From: Shewanella frigidimarina
GTDB taxonomy: Bacteria; Pseudomonadota; Gammaproteobacteria; Enterobacterales; Shewanellaceae
Reading direction: 5' to 3'
Assembly (NCBI RefSeq): GCF_003797125.1
Contig: NZ_RKKE01000001.1
Location: forward strand, 558,001-622,000
DNA: 64,000 nt
Made by a program: the position numbers and the translations under genes. Below are positions 54,282 to 63,796 of the stretch, in pieces (positions within the stretch are counted from its first letter, which is position 1; the number at the start of each line of letters is the position of its first letter). The notes beneath the pieces are model-generated. The model saw nothing but the letters and a program-made list of their open reading frames with translations. It was not told the DNA's origin and did no database searches.

Positions 54282-54566
54282 TTATGCTGCTTGATAGTTT
54301 TCAACGTCACTAAATCGACGCAAAAAGTTGTCAAGAGCATCATTGGTTGGATAATCGAATTGGTACTTATTGTGAAAAAATACCGTCAAGCTAACCTGAG
54401 CATCAGCTAAGGTAATGGTATAACCATCGTGATCCGTTTGCGCACTAATACCGCATAACCAATAATCATGACCATGATGACCGTCTTCAAGCGCCCGCTT
54501 TTCACCATATTGCGTGACTTTGTTAAACACTTTCAATGCGCGGTGAATATCAATTTCATTTTTCAT
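54282..54566 (-). CDS. DUF3081 family protein
   Basis: This 94-residue acidic protein matches DUF3081: HRALKVFNKVTQYGEKRALEDGHH, then YWLCGISAQTDHDGYTITLADAQVSLTVFFHNKYQFDYP. No domain of known function or membrane segment is seen. Confined, as far as I know, to Shewanella, Vibrio and relatives. It converges on zapE with no clear terminator. Confidence 0.85.
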   Translation of the reverse strand: MKNEIDIHRALKVFNKVTQYGEKRALEDGHHGHDYWLCGISAQTDHDGYTITLADAQVSLTVFFHNKYQFDYPTNDALDNFLRRFSDVENYQAA

Positions 54567-54793
54567 ATCATGCTCTGCTATTAATGTTTTGCATTGTCAT
54601 TCAAGGATACTATACGCCAATTGCACTTAATAGATCAGCGAAGAACAACATGATAGATCTGCAAAGCACAAAACAATAGATCAACCCTGAGTCGGTCAGT
54701 CTACTTCGGCAGTATTTTTTCGCTGAAAACATTTCCCTTTGTTAACACAACAAGGCAGAATCGCGATACTTTATAACAGACAGAACCTATACC

Positions 54794-55747
54794 ATGCCTG
54801 ATATTGTGATTGCCTTTTTTGCCCTCGGTTTGCTTGCCGGGTTGATAAAGTCTGATTTAAAAGTCCCTAAAGCGACCTACGAAACCCTATCTATCTTGCT
54901 TATGCTGACGCTAGGACTAAAAGGTGGCATGGCACTGCATGGTGAAACAGCCAATTTAGCAATCTCCGAATTACTGTCTGTTATTGCACTTGGGTTCATT
55001 ATCCCGCTTAGCCTTTATCCTCTACTGCGAAAATTAATTCAATTACCGCAAAAAGAGGCCATTAGTATTGCAGCCCATTACGGCTCAGTGAGTGCGGGAA
55101 CATTTGCCGTGGTGATGACTATGGTCGATCAATCTCAGTGGCCTTTACGACCAGAAACAACGCTGTATCTAGTACTCCTCGAATTGCCTGCAATTATTAT
55201 CATGCTATGGCTACACCGTTACCTACAAGCGAAGGTAGCTGGTGATAGCAAGCACTCTTCGGCTGGCAGCGTATTGCACGAAGCACTGACAAGCCGCGGA
55301 GTCGTATTACTCTGTGGAGGGGTGATAATAGGCTGGATATATGGCACTAGCGGCATGGCACCGCTCACACCAATGTTATTGGGTGGTTTTAAAACGTTAT
55401 TAGCACTGTTCTTATTAGAAATGGGGATTAGTACCGCCAAAGTATGCTTTCCCATCCCTTACAAACAATGGCGCTTATTGGTATTTGCTGCGGTAATTCC
55501 ATTTGTTCTAGCATGGGCGGGTATCGGCTTAGGGGTGTTACTTGATTTACCATCTGGCAGTATATTGGTGCTTGCAGGCCTTAGCGCGAGTGCGTCTTAC
55601 ATTGCAGCACCGGCTGCAATTAAGGCAGCAATACCAGATGCTAATATTGGTTTAGCGATGTTGGCATCACTTGGGATAACCTTCCCGATAAACGTATTAA
55701 TTGGCTTACCTATCTATCAAATGTGGATAGAACAGATACTAAGTTGA
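54794..55747 (+). CDS. SbtA-family sodium-dependent bicarbonate transporter
   Basis: This 317-residue membrane protein has ten helices in two inverted halves, with SbtA signatures LTLGLKGGMALHG, AAHYGSVSAGTFAVVMTM and the second-half counterpart LAGLSASASYIAAPAAIKAAIPDANIGLAMLASLGITFP. In cyanobacteria SbtA imports bicarbonate with Na+. In Shewanella its substrate is unproven, but the core binding signatures are intact. ATG at 54794. No SbtB (PII-like) partner is adjacent. Confidence 0.88.
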   Translation: MPDIVIAFFALGLLAGLIKSDLKVPKATYETLSILLMLTLGLKGGMALHGETANLAISELLSVIALGFIIPLSLYPLLRKLIQLPQKEAISIAAHYGSVSAGTFAVVMTMVDQSQWPLRPETTLYLVLLELPAIIIMLWLHRYLQAKVAGDSKHSSAGSVLHEALTSRGVVLLCGGVIIGWIYGTSGMAPLTPMLLGGFKTLLALFLLEMGISTAKVCFPIPYKQWRLLVFAAVIPFVLAWAGIGLGVLLDLPSGSILVLAGLSASASYIAAPAAIKAAIPDANIGLAMLASLGITFPINVLIGLPIYQMWIEQILS

Positions 55748-55784
55748 ACATTAATACACTTATAACCGTGCCGGTAAATCGATG

Positions 55785-55836
55785 TTAACGGCTGTTGTTA
55801 ACGGCTGTTGTTAACGGCTGTTGTTAACGGCTCTTG
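55785..55836. repeat. 13-bp tandem repeat, four units
   Basis: TTAACGGCTGTTG repeats head to tail at 55785, 55798 and 55811, and the fourth unit (55824) differs by one base. It lies in the 250-bp space between the SbtA-like and GAF-GGDEF genes, both of which end there. No gene overlaps it. Confidence 0.95.
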
Positions 55837-55995
55837 TCAACAATGGTTGTTAGCGTTGATTTAATTCGCGACGGATGTGCAAATGAATAATGGTTGCGGC
55901 AAGTGTATTATCTGCAGCAGCTTAGCGTTCTTATCGCTTATCGAGTAATTTTCATATGAATGATAAGTAAACCAATATCATCAGCCGAATCATCG

Positions 55996-56985
55996 CTATT
56001 TCACATCAATTTGAGTTCTCTGGTGATGTTTTTCTTTATCGACAAACATGGCTTTATCCACCTTAACCAAATAATCATTTAACGATAATGACTGCCTGGC
56101 TTGTCGATGTGCCACGCCCTTACTGTACCTTAAATGGTATGGTTTACCGCTTTGCAAATTATGTTGATTAATGCACTGTTGAAAACGCTGTAATACACTA
56201 TTAACGCTGACTTCATCGCTTTGGCTCAGCATGACCACAAATTCATCACCAGCAAAGCGGGCAATAATATCCGATTCGCGAAAGCTGTCGATCAATAAGC
56301 CAGCAAAAGTCTTCAAGGCTGTATCACCTTCTTCATGGCCAAACTGGTCGTTAATTGCTTTAAAATAATCTAAATCAAAGAAAATTAAACACGTTTCAAA
56401 ACCAAGCCTATCACCGTAAGCAATCGCTTTATGAGCAAGTAATTCAAAGCCGCGACGATTAGAAATACCGGTTAGCGCATCTAAGGTATTTTGCTGTATC
56501 GACAGTAGCTCTTCTGCGACAATTTTACCCAAGTCTTCTAAAGCAGCTTCATCATCTTTAGAGAAGGATCTCGGCTTGTCATCAATAATGCACAAAGTTC
56601 CGACCCTCACACCATTGGGCATAGTTAACGGATAGCCGGCATAAAATCGAATATTAGGTGCCGCCAACACAAGAGGGTTATCGGCAAAACGTTCATCTTT
56701 TAGCGCATCTGGCACAACTAATACATGTTGTTGATTAATAGCATGGCCACAGAATGAAATATCACGCCGTGTTTCACATATATCCAACCCCTGCACAGAC
56801 TTGAACCATTGGCGCTCGGAGTCGATTAAACTCACCACACTAATCGATACTGAAAACAATCGTTTAGCCAACCGAGTGATACGATCAAAACGCTCTTCAG
56901 CGATCGTGTCGAGTACGTTCAGCCCTCGAAGTGTTTCGAGTCGAGTGTATTCATTGTCAGGTATCGGTCCAGCAGCATTAAACAA
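55996..56985 (-). CDS. GAF-GGDEF protein (probable diguanylate cyclase)
   Basis: This 329-residue cytoplasmic protein has a GAF domain (about 20-160) with the widely shared form VSLIDSERQWFKS, CGHAI and AGYPLTMPNGVRVGTLCIIDDKPR, then a GGDEF domain from TLDALTGISNRRGFELL. The signature loop is AGDEF (about 245-249) rather than GGDEF; several active cyclases use this form, so activity is likely. FDLDYFKAINDQFGHEEGD is intact. The start is unclear: only TTG at 56985 fits, with AAGTAGG abutting it, so translation may be weak or the start different. Confidence 0.85.
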   Translation of the reverse strand: MFNAAGPIPDNEYTRLETLRGLNVLDTIAEERFDRITRLAKRLFSVSISVVSLIDSERQWFKSVQGLDICETRRDISFCGHAINQQHVLVVPDALKDERFADNPLVLAAPNIRFYAGYPLTMPNGVRVGTLCIIDDKPRSFSKDDEAALEDLGKIVAEELLSIQQNTLDALTGISNRRGFELLAHKAIAYGDRLGFETCLIFFDLDYFKAINDQFGHEEGDTALKTFAGLLIDSFRESDIIARFAGDEFVVMLSQSDEVSVNSVLQRFQQCINQHNLQSGKPYHLRYSKGVAHRQARQSLSLNDYLVKVDKAMFVDKEKHHQRTQIDVK

Positions 56986-57064
56986 CCTACTTAATCAAAA
57001 TAATAGTCCTATAATCAAAGCAGTTAAGTGACTAAATATCAACCTATGCTCTTTTTATTAATGT

Positions 57065-59914
57065 TTAAATCGCTAAAATTTCATTATAAATTTCAATTAC
57101 ACTGTCCGTTTTTTGCTGCACACTTTGTGTGGGTAATTTGCCAGGCAACTGTTGTAATGTCAGTTCATGATTCTCGTCACGCAGCCAGCAATAGGTTTGG
57201 GTTAAATGCTGGGCTTGCATGATAGGCAATAACTCCAGCTCCGCCAACACTTCAAAAATGCGTACATTATCAGACCAAATAGTTAATTCATGATATTGAT
57301 GAGCATTCGCTAGCACTAAGTATTGAGCAATAAACTCTATATCGGCAATACCACCAGCACTCTGTTTTAGATCAAATTGCCCTGGCTCCACTTGCAACAA
57401 ATGCTCGCGCATTTTTATGCGCATGTCTTTGACGGCTTTAGCCAATACCTGTTTATCACGCTCTATTTGTAATACTTGCGCGCGTAAATCACTAAAACGA
57501 CCTGCAAGCGAATAATCACCAAACACAAAACGTGACCGCACTAATGCTTGATGCTCCCAGGTCCACGCTTCTTGTTGTAAATAGGCACCAAAATGCTCAA
57601 TCTCACTCACCAATAAACCAGAAGCACCAGACGGACGTAAACGCATGTCTACTTCATATAACTCACCGGATGTTGTGCGGGTAGCAAATAAATGCACAAT
57701 ACGCTGAGCCAACTTCAGGTAGAAATGGCCATTATCAATAGGACGCTTACCATCGGTGGTACCCGAACCGGTGTGGCCGTGTAAAAAAACCAAATCTAAA
57801 TCAGAACCGTAACCCAGTTCAATCCCACCTAACTTACCGTATCCAATGACGGCAAATCCCATGTTACTTGGACTCGTTTCTGCCGGTATGCCATGGCGAG
57901 ATGCCACCTGATGCCAAGCTTGTAACACCACTTGTTCAATAATGGCTTCAGCTAAAAAGGTTAAATGATCGCTAACCTGCATAACCGGTAATACCCCAGT
58001 AACATCAGCGGCCGCAATCTTCAGCTGCTGAGACAGTTTAAACTGCCGCAACGCTTCCATTTGCTGTTCCATGTCATCTTCGGGTACACGCAACAAATAC
58101 TGACGTAATTCGCTCGGGTAATCATCAATCGAGGTAATGTCATACAATTGCGACGGATCAATCAACTCATCGAGCAACATTGGAAAATTAGCCAGCTCGC
58201 GGGCAATCCAAGGGCTTGCACAACACAAACTCACTAATTGTTGTCTAGCACCTGGGTTTTCACATAAAAGCTCTAGATAGGTGGTACGGGTTAAAATTTT
58301 ATCCAGCACTTTGGCTACCGGTTTAAACGCTTGGCTCGGTTTAGTTTGAGTCACTAACTCTTCAAGCAACTTAGGCATTAACTTGTCTAAAGTCTCACGC
58401 CCTCGCGGTCCGATAGAACGTTTAGACACAGTTTGACGCCACTCACTCAGCAGCTGCCATAATTCTGCATCATCGACTTGTTGCTCTTGCAGCAATGCTT
58501 TAGCATGTTCATCTTGCTGCACATTCCAAAATAAAGCAGTCCAATGGTCATTATGTTCATGACTATCAGTACCACCGACCGTGGCATTGAAATGGCCATG
58601 AATAGTGACCATTGCTTGATTAATTTTTTGACGAAGTTCGACTTCATCAGCCATGTCTAGCGGATAACATAAACGCTGCCAATCGAGCTCATTATTAGGC
58701 AGAGTTTGCGTTTGTTTATCATCAATGGCTTGCAACAAGTTTTCCACTCGGCGCAATATAATATAACTGTGTTTAAGCTCATCAACGGCTAAGTATTCCA
58801 ACTGCCCTAAGCTGTATAAGGTATCAATAGCACCAAATAGACTTTGCTGACGCAATGCAGGTTCGCGTCCACCACGTATCAACTGAAAACTCTGCACCAC
58901 GAATTCGACTTCACGGATCCCGCCGGCACCGAGTTTAATATTGTCGGTTAATTGTCGACGCCTGACTTCTTGGGCAATAAGTTGCTTCATTTTACGCAAT
59001 GATTCAATCGCAGAAAAATCAATATAGCGACGATAAACAAAAGGTCGCAGTAAATCATGCAACTCATCGCAATAGCCAGACCAAGGTCCAAGCACTCGCG
59101 CTTTGACCATGGCATAACGTTCCCAATCACGGCCTTGTTCTTGGTAATAGTCTTCTAAACCACTAAAACTGACCACTAAAGGACCACTTTCACCATAAGG
59201 TCGTAAACGCATGTCGACACGGAACACAAATCCATCAACGGTGACTTGGTCGAGTAAATTCACCAAGCGTTGACCCATACGGATGAAAAATTGCTGATTT
59301 GCCTGAGTGCGTCGACCACCAACGGTCTCACCATGTTCTGGAAAGGTAAAAATTAAGTCGATGTCTGATGAAAAGTTAAGTTCACGGCCACCCAGTTTAC
59401 CCATGCCTAAAATCAGCAACGGCTGTGGATTGCCTTCAGCACTTGTTGGCGTACCGTATTGCTGACACATCTCTTGATACAGCCAATCTCGCCCAGCAAT
59501 CACCAATGCTTCAGCCAGTGCAGATAAGTCGAGAAGTGATTCTTCTACTGGGGTGTAATTTAAGAAGTCACGCCATGCTAAGCGCACCATTTGCAGATTA
59601 CGATAACGACGTAAGGCAGACTTAACCAGCTCTTCTTGTGTCAAGTCCGCTATCAGCGAATGTAACTGCGCATCAAACTCACTGCGCACCACATCATCTA
59701 ATAGGCCATCAAATAACTGCACAATCCATTCTGGATGACGACAAAGCTGCTCACCCATATAGTCACTTAACCCAAACACGGCCGTTAACTCTTGCTGTTG
59801 CATGGCTGTCAGTGCTGTTTTAGCTTCCGGCCAAACGTCACAGAGTCTTAACCAGTAACGATCTGCGCTGTCTAACATCGCTGCAGATAATACTTTGTTA
59901 CCTTGGTTTTGCAT
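57065..59914 (-). CDS. glnE: Bifunctional glutamine synthetase adenylyltransferase/deadenylase
   Basis: This 949-residue enzyme controls glutamine synthetase by adding and removing AMP under PII control. The N-terminal deadenylase half has [24 protein letters not shown] (about 170-193) and the C-terminal adenylylase half has [21 protein letters not shown] (about 690-711), each with its nucleotidyltransferase Asp pair. [11 protein letters not shown] and [11 protein letters not shown] linkers are present. Full-length for the family. ATG at 59914. A 13-bp palindrome lies 34-46 bp upstream, at the divergent promoter of the yjf-type operon. Confidence 0.95.
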   Translation of the reverse strand: MQNQGNKVLSAAMLDSADRYWLRLCDVWPEAKTALTAMQQQELTAVFGLSDYMGEQLCRHPEWIVQLFDGLLDDVVRSEFDAQLHSLIADLTQEELVKSALRRYRNLQMVRLAWRDFLNYTPVEESLLDLSALAEALVIAGRDWLYQEMCQQYGTPTSAEGNPQPLLILGMGKLGGRELNFSSDIDLIFTFPEHGETVGGRRTQANQQFFIRMGQRLVNLLDQVTVDGFVFRVDMRLRPYGESGPLVVSFSGLEDYYQEQGRDWERYAMVKARVLGPWSGYCDELHDLLRPFVYRRYIDFSAIESLRKMKQLIAQEVRRRQLTDNIKLGAGGIREVEFVVQSFQLIRGGREPALRQQSLFGAIDTLYSLGQLEYLAVDELKHSYIILRRVENLLQAIDDKQTQTLPNNELDWQRLCYPLDMADEVELRQKINQAMVTIHGHFNATVGGTDSHEHNDHWTALFWNVQQDEHAKALLQEQQVDDAELWQLLSEWRQTVSKRSIGPRGRETLDKLMPKLLEELVTQTKPSQAFKPVAKVLDKILTRTTYLELLCENPGARQQLVSLCCASPWIARELANFPMLLDELIDPSQLYDITSIDDYPSELRQYLLRVPEDDMEQQMEALRQFKLSQQLKIAAADVTGVLPVMQVSDHLTFLAEAIIEQVVLQAWHQVASRHGIPAETSPSNMGFAVIGYGKLGGIELGYGSDLDLVFLHGHTGSGTTDGKRPIDNGHFYLKLAQRIVHLFATRTTSGELYEVDMRLRPSGASGLLVSEIEHFGAYLQQEAWTWEHQALVRSRFVFGDYSLAGRFSDLRAQVLQIERDKQVLAKAVKDMRIKMREHLLQVEPGQFDLKQSAGGIADIEFIAQYLVLANAHQYHELTIWSDNVRIFEVLAELELLPIMQAQHLTQTYCWLRDENHELTLQQLPGKLPTQSVQQKTDSVIEIYNEILAI

Positions 59915-59944
59915 GGCAATAATGACCCCTAAAGAAAATGAACA

Positions 59945-59974
59945 TTGGACATATTATGTCGTGAATGGTATATC
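59945..59974 (+). promoter_or_regulatory. Putative promoter of the lipoprotein-DUF350-SpeE operon
   Basis: TTGGAC (59945-59950) and TATATC (59969-59974) are 18 bp apart. The -35 overlaps the palindrome at 59948-59960, so a bound regulator would block it. The untranslated leader would be roughly 100 nt. Confidence 0.5.
59948..59960. promoter_or_regulatory. Palindrome GACATATTATGTC (copy 1)
   Basis: A perfect 13-bp odd palindrome in the glnE/lipoprotein divergent region. The same sequence occurs twice before the DUF2170 gene at 63736 and 63770, and nowhere else that I noticed. Confidence 0.78.
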
Positions 59975-60077
59975 TATCAGTCAGTCAAATGATCAGATTA
60001 ATATCATTGACACTAAGATTACTATAACCTGTGTCATATTGAATTAGCACATGAAAAATCTACATTTTGGAGAAAAC

Positions 60078-61040
60078 ATGGTAGGTCACCTCCCCCGTGT
60101 ACTCACATTGATAACGGTATTGTTTGTCACGCTAGCCCTTGGCGGTTGCGGTGACGACAGACCGGAACAAATTGCTAAGTACCAGCAACTGACCCAACAA
60201 CGACTTGATCTGTTGGCTAGTTCGCTCGACAACAATCAGTTACGCAATGCGACGTTACTCAAACAATACACTCGAGTTCTCGCTCAGCGTCAATCCGACT
60301 TAACCCCATTACTAGAAGAATTGGCTAAAGATGCCAGCACTGAAGGACCAATGTTTAAGTCATTAACGCGTCGTTACAAAGACTTAAACGACAGCGCTAA
60401 TTTTATTGATTTAGACCAACAGTTAGCTGAAGCACAGAATATTTATCAAGCCGCTGACACCAGCTTGTATAACGATATGCTGTCCGACCCAGTCAATGTT
60501 GTTGCCGATATGTCTAAAGGGCAACTCGCCAGAGTGAATGCGATCAGTCGTGAAGCTGAAGCGCTTGCTAATGGAACCGACGGTAGCGGTGCAGGCAGTC
60601 AGCTGGTGGGTAACCCAGCTTATGGTAGCTGGCAAAACAATTCTAGTGGCACGTCGATTTGGGCTTGGTATGGCATGTATGCGATGTTTTCTAACTTCAC
60701 TCGCCCAATAGGTTACGACCGTTGGTCGGGAAATCGTGGTTACAGCTATTATAATGATGTAGGACGTTACCGTTATACCTCACCTAAACAAGCGACATCA
60801 CAAGCCAAAACCTTTGAACAAACCAAGAAACGTTTTAACAGCCAAGGGAAGCGATTCGACAGCCCTTATGCAAAAACTCGAACAGGTTCTACAAGCTTGT
60901 CGCGTCAAAGTGCTAGCGCACCTAAAGCCAGTAGTACCACTCAGAGCGCGAGTCGTAAATTCCGTTCGAGCTATTCAAAAGACAGCAGTTTCCGTAACTC
61001 AAGCAGCCGCACTAGTCGCGGTGTTAGCCGTGGAAAATAG
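60078..61040 (+). CDS. Putative lipoprotein of the yjf-type (DUF350/SpeE) operon
   Basis: This 320-residue protein has a lipobox (LGGC, Cys24). A helical region (about 30-170) is followed by a Gly/Tyr-rich stretch (SWQNNSSGTSIWAWYGMYAMFSNF, YDRWSGNRGYSYYNDVGRYRY) and a long basic Ser/Arg/Thr-rich tail with many SSR/SRK-like pairs. It resembles the lipoproteins found next to DUF350 genes (YjfM position). Function unknown; a surface or outer-membrane role is inferred. The ATG at 60078 has GGAG upstream and gives a proper signal peptide; the ATG at 60051 does not. Confidence 0.8.
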   Translation: MVGHLPRVLTLITVLFVTLALGGCGDDRPEQIAKYQQLTQQRLDLLASSLDNNQLRNATLLKQYTRVLAQRQSDLTPLLEELAKDASTEGPMFKSLTRRYKDLNDSANFIDLDQQLAEAQNIYQAADTSLYNDMLSDPVNVVADMSKGQLARVNAISREAEALANGTDGSGAGSQLVGNPAYGSWQNNSSGTSIWAWYGMYAMFSNFTRPIGYDRWSGNRGYSYYNDVGRYRYTSPKQATSQAKTFEQTKKRFNSQGKRFDSPYAKTRTGSTSLSRQSASAPKASSTTQSASRKFRSSYSKDSSFRNSSSRTSRGVSRGK

Positions 61041-61053
61041 GTAAGGACTCACC

Positions 61054-61953
61054 ATGACATTTTTTCAAGAATATGGCTTAACTCAACATTTGGCGATTAT
61101 TTTAGCCATTGATTTAACCATCGCCATCGTTTTACTGGCGCTAATGCGTTATTTGCAAGGCTGGAGTATTAAAGTCAACAGCAGTGCAGAGCTAGCAGAA
61201 CGTGACAATTTTGCATTTGGTATCAGTACCGCTGGTGCAATTGCTGCATTAGGGATTGTGCTTACAGGCGCCATTACCGGCGAGGCTGCACCGTCTTATT
61301 TAACCGAAGCTATTGGCATGTCCGCTTACGGCTTGTTTGGCTTAGTATTGATTAAATTAGGTCGCTTTTTGCATGATAAAATCGCCTTAAATGAATTTGC
61401 TAAAAATGCTGAAATTCTTAAAGGTAACGTGTCTGTTGCTGTGGTTGATGCCGCTGCAGCTATTGCTACAGCAATTATCATTCGCGCGGTCTTAATGTGG
61501 GCCGAAGACATTACTTTAGATACCTTCATTGCTATTTTTAGTGCCTTTTTGATCTCACAACTGATGTTAGTGATACTCACTCGATTACGTGAAAAACGTT
61601 ACGCTAAACGTAATCAAGATGCCTCAATGCAGCAAGCCTTAACTCAAGGTCAAACGGCATTAGCATTGCGCCATAGCGGCTACATGATAGCCATGGCGTT
61701 AAGCTTCAATGCGGCAAGCCATTTTATTGTTTATGACCCTACAGCCTATGTAACCAACATTATCGGTTGGTGTGTATTCTCATTGATAATGCTAGTGGTG
61801 TTATCGCTGCTGATCGCCTTAGTGAAAAAATTGGTGTTAGCCGGAATTAATCTTGCTGAGGAAGTCGAAAAGCAACACAACATAGGTATTGCAGCCGTTG
61901 AAATGGCGATTAGTATTGCCGTTGCTCTTATTCTTACGGCGTTAATGGCTTAA
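61054..61953 (+). CDS. yjfL: DUF350 family membrane protein (YjfL-like)
   Basis: This 299-residue protein has eight membrane helices in two DUF350 units. The first has FGISTAGAIAALGIVLTGAI and the second has LALRHSGYMIAMALSFNAASHFIVYDP. Most YjfL proteins are half this size, so this is a duplicated or fused form. DUF350 proteins cooccur with PspA, SpeE-like and glutathionylspermidine-synthase-like genes. AAGGA precedes the ATG. It is 13 bp after the lipoprotein gene and 3 bp before the SpeE gene. Confidence 0.87.
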   Translation: MTFFQEYGLTQHLAIILAIDLTIAIVLLALMRYLQGWSIKVNSSAELAERDNFAFGISTAGAIAALGIVLTGAITGEAAPSYLTEAIGMSAYGLFGLVLIKLGRFLHDKIALNEFAKNAEILKGNVSVAVVDAAAAIATAIIIRAVLMWAEDITLDTFIAIFSAFLISQLMLVILTRLREKRYAKRNQDASMQQALTQGQTALALRHSGYMIAMALSFNAASHFIVYDPTAYVTNIIGWCVFSLIMLVVLSLLIALVKKLVLAGINLAEEVEKQHNIGIAAVEMAISIAVALILTALMA

Positions 61954-61956
61954 TTT

Positions 61957-63717
61957 ATGACAACACCTTTGCTCGATGAACTTCCCACCAATACAACACT
62001 GGGGGACTCGCAGCAAAGTCCTCTATCATCCCGTCAAGTATCGAAGTTTGATGATGCCTTATTACTCGGCATCATGGCTTCGCTGGCGGGATGTGGCCTT
62101 ATCTATGAATATTTACTGTCACACTATGCCGGTCGAATTCTCGGCGCACTAGAAGCTGCCATTTACACCATGATTGGGTTAATGATTGTGTCTATGGGTG
62201 TGGGCGCATTTGCTGCCCGTAAAATAAAATGCGCGTTTACAGGCTTTGCCATGCTCGAATTAACCGTGGCACTGTGTGGCTCATTTGCCATTATCGTTAC
62301 CGCTGCCGTGATTGGATTTGGTCAACAACTTCCATTAACTATCGCCAATACATTGGGCTTGCCGCCCGATCATTTACCCAATGGTGGCTTTATTGCCAGC
62401 CTGCAAACCCTTAGTGAATTCTTACCTTATGTGTGGGGAGTATTGCTTGGGTTAATGATTGGCATGGAGATCCCACTTATTGCTCGAGTTCGGCAATCCT
62501 TATCTGAAGCACACTTACTGCATAATGCCGGCACCATATATGGTGCCGATTACATTGGTGCTGGTATCGGCGCCGCTATCTGGGTTGGTTTTATGTTGTC
62601 GATTGATGTTCAATTAGCAGCGGCATTAACCGCCAGTGTTAATTTACTCGCTGGGCTTGTATTTATTTGGCGATTTTGGGCACAGATCCGTCACGCTAAG
62701 TGGTTACTAATAGGCCATATTATTGCCAGCGTTGTGATTGGCTTACTCGCGGTAAAAGGCCCTAGCTGGGAACAGCATTTTAATAATCTATTATATAAAG
62801 ATCATGTGGTTTACGCTAAAGCAACACGGTTCCAGCAGCTCAACTTTACTGAACGTTTGCGCGGTGGCGAATTACCTCCGGTTTATAATTTATACATTAA
62901 TGGTCGTCTGCAATTTTCGAGCAGCGACGAGCATATTTATCACAGCTTCCTAGTGCATCCCACACTGGCTGCCAGCGCACGTCACGATAACGTGTTAATT
63001 ATTGGCGGTGGTGATGGCTTGGGGCTAAAACAAGTGCTCAAATGGCAACCAAAAGCCGTTACCTTAATGGATTTAGATAAAGACTTGCTGGCACTGTTTA
63101 AATCGCCTCCGGCAGATATGCCTAAGCACTTAAGAGATGCATTACTGGCGTTAAATGGTGATGCGTTAAACGATCCTCGCTTAACGCTTATGGTCGACGA
63201 TGCGTTTAACGGTGTCGATAAGCTAATTCAAAATGGCAAAATGTTTGATGCCATCATTGTTGACTTACCCGACCCAAGTCATCCAGACTTAAATAAACTT
63301 TATTCAGATTTATTTTATCGCAAGCTCAACGAGTTACTCAGCGCTGATGGCGTGATCACGGTGCAATCAACCTCACCTTACCATGCCCAAAAAGCATTTA
63401 TGTCGGTCGGAAAAACACTGACTGCGGCTGGATTTAATGTAAAGCAGTATCACCATAATGTCCCTAGCTTTGGTGAATGGGGCTGGAGCATTGGCAGTAA
63501 AATGGGTAAAAACCCGCAGCAACGATTGGCTGCAATAGATGAAATTCCGGTACCAGAAGAGTGGCTTACCCCAGGGCTTATCCACGCTTCATTTGAGTTT
63601 CCAAAGCACTTCTATGGCGATATAGACAACATTAAAGTAAATGAAATTGGCTCACTACAGCTGTATCACTACCATTTAGCGGCTTGGTCAGAAAACGAAG
63701 TAATTAATCTTTTTTAA
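61957..63717 (+). CDS. Membrane-anchored spermidine synthase-like protein
   Basis: This 586-residue protein joins about seven membrane helices (35-275) to a C-terminal polyamine aminopropyltransferase domain. The SAM-type site is VLIIGGGDGLGLKQVLKW (about 347-364) and the catalytic-loop counterpart is FDAIIVDLPDPSHPDLNKLYS (about 430). GGGDG and DLPDP are intact, so aminopropyl transfer or a related reaction is plausible, but the substrate and direction are not proven. It is nearly twice the length of cytoplasmic SpeE. The start ATG lies 3 bp after the DUF350 stop, so they are tightly coupled. Confidence 0.88.
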   Translation: MTTPLLDELPTNTTLGDSQQSPLSSRQVSKFDDALLLGIMASLAGCGLIYEYLLSHYAGRILGALEAAIYTMIGLMIVSMGVGAFAARKIKCAFTGFAMLELTVALCGSFAIIVTAAVIGFGQQLPLTIANTLGLPPDHLPNGGFIASLQTLSEFLPYVWGVLLGLMIGMEIPLIARVRQSLSEAHLLHNAGTIYGADYIGAGIGAAIWVGFMLSIDVQLAAALTASVNLLAGLVFIWRFWAQIRHAKWLLIGHIIASVVIGLLAVKGPSWEQHFNNLLYKDHVVYAKATRFQQLNFTERLRGGELPPVYNLYINGRLQFSSSDEHIYHSFLVHPTLAASARHDNVLIIGGGDGLGLKQVLKWQPKAVTLMDLDKDLLALFKSPPADMPKHLRDALLALNGDALNDPRLTLMVDDAFNGVDKLIQNGKMFDAIIVDLPDPSHPDLNKLYSDLFYRKLNELLSADGVITVQSTSPYHAQKAFMSVGKTLTAAGFNVKQYHHNVPSFGEWGWSIGSKMGKNPQQRLAAIDEIPVPEEWLTPGLIHASFEFPKHFYGDIDNIKVNEIGSLQLYHYHLAAWSENEVINLF

Positions 63718-63733
63718 TTGGATCAGATAGCGC

Positions 63734-63784
63734 TTGACATATTATGTCTAGATGCTATCTTTACTCACAGACATAATATGTCAA
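63734..63784. promoter_or_regulatory. Double palindrome upstream of DUF2170 gene
   Basis: Arms TTGACATATTATGTCT (63734-63749) and AGACATAATATGTCAA (63769-63784) are perfect reverse complements 19 bp apart. Each contains the 13-bp palindrome (63736-63748 and 63770-63782). TTGACA at 63734 and TATCTT at 63756 could be the promoter, placed relative to the palindrome as in copy 1. Confidence 0.82.
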
Positions 63785-63796
63785 TTAAGGACGAAT

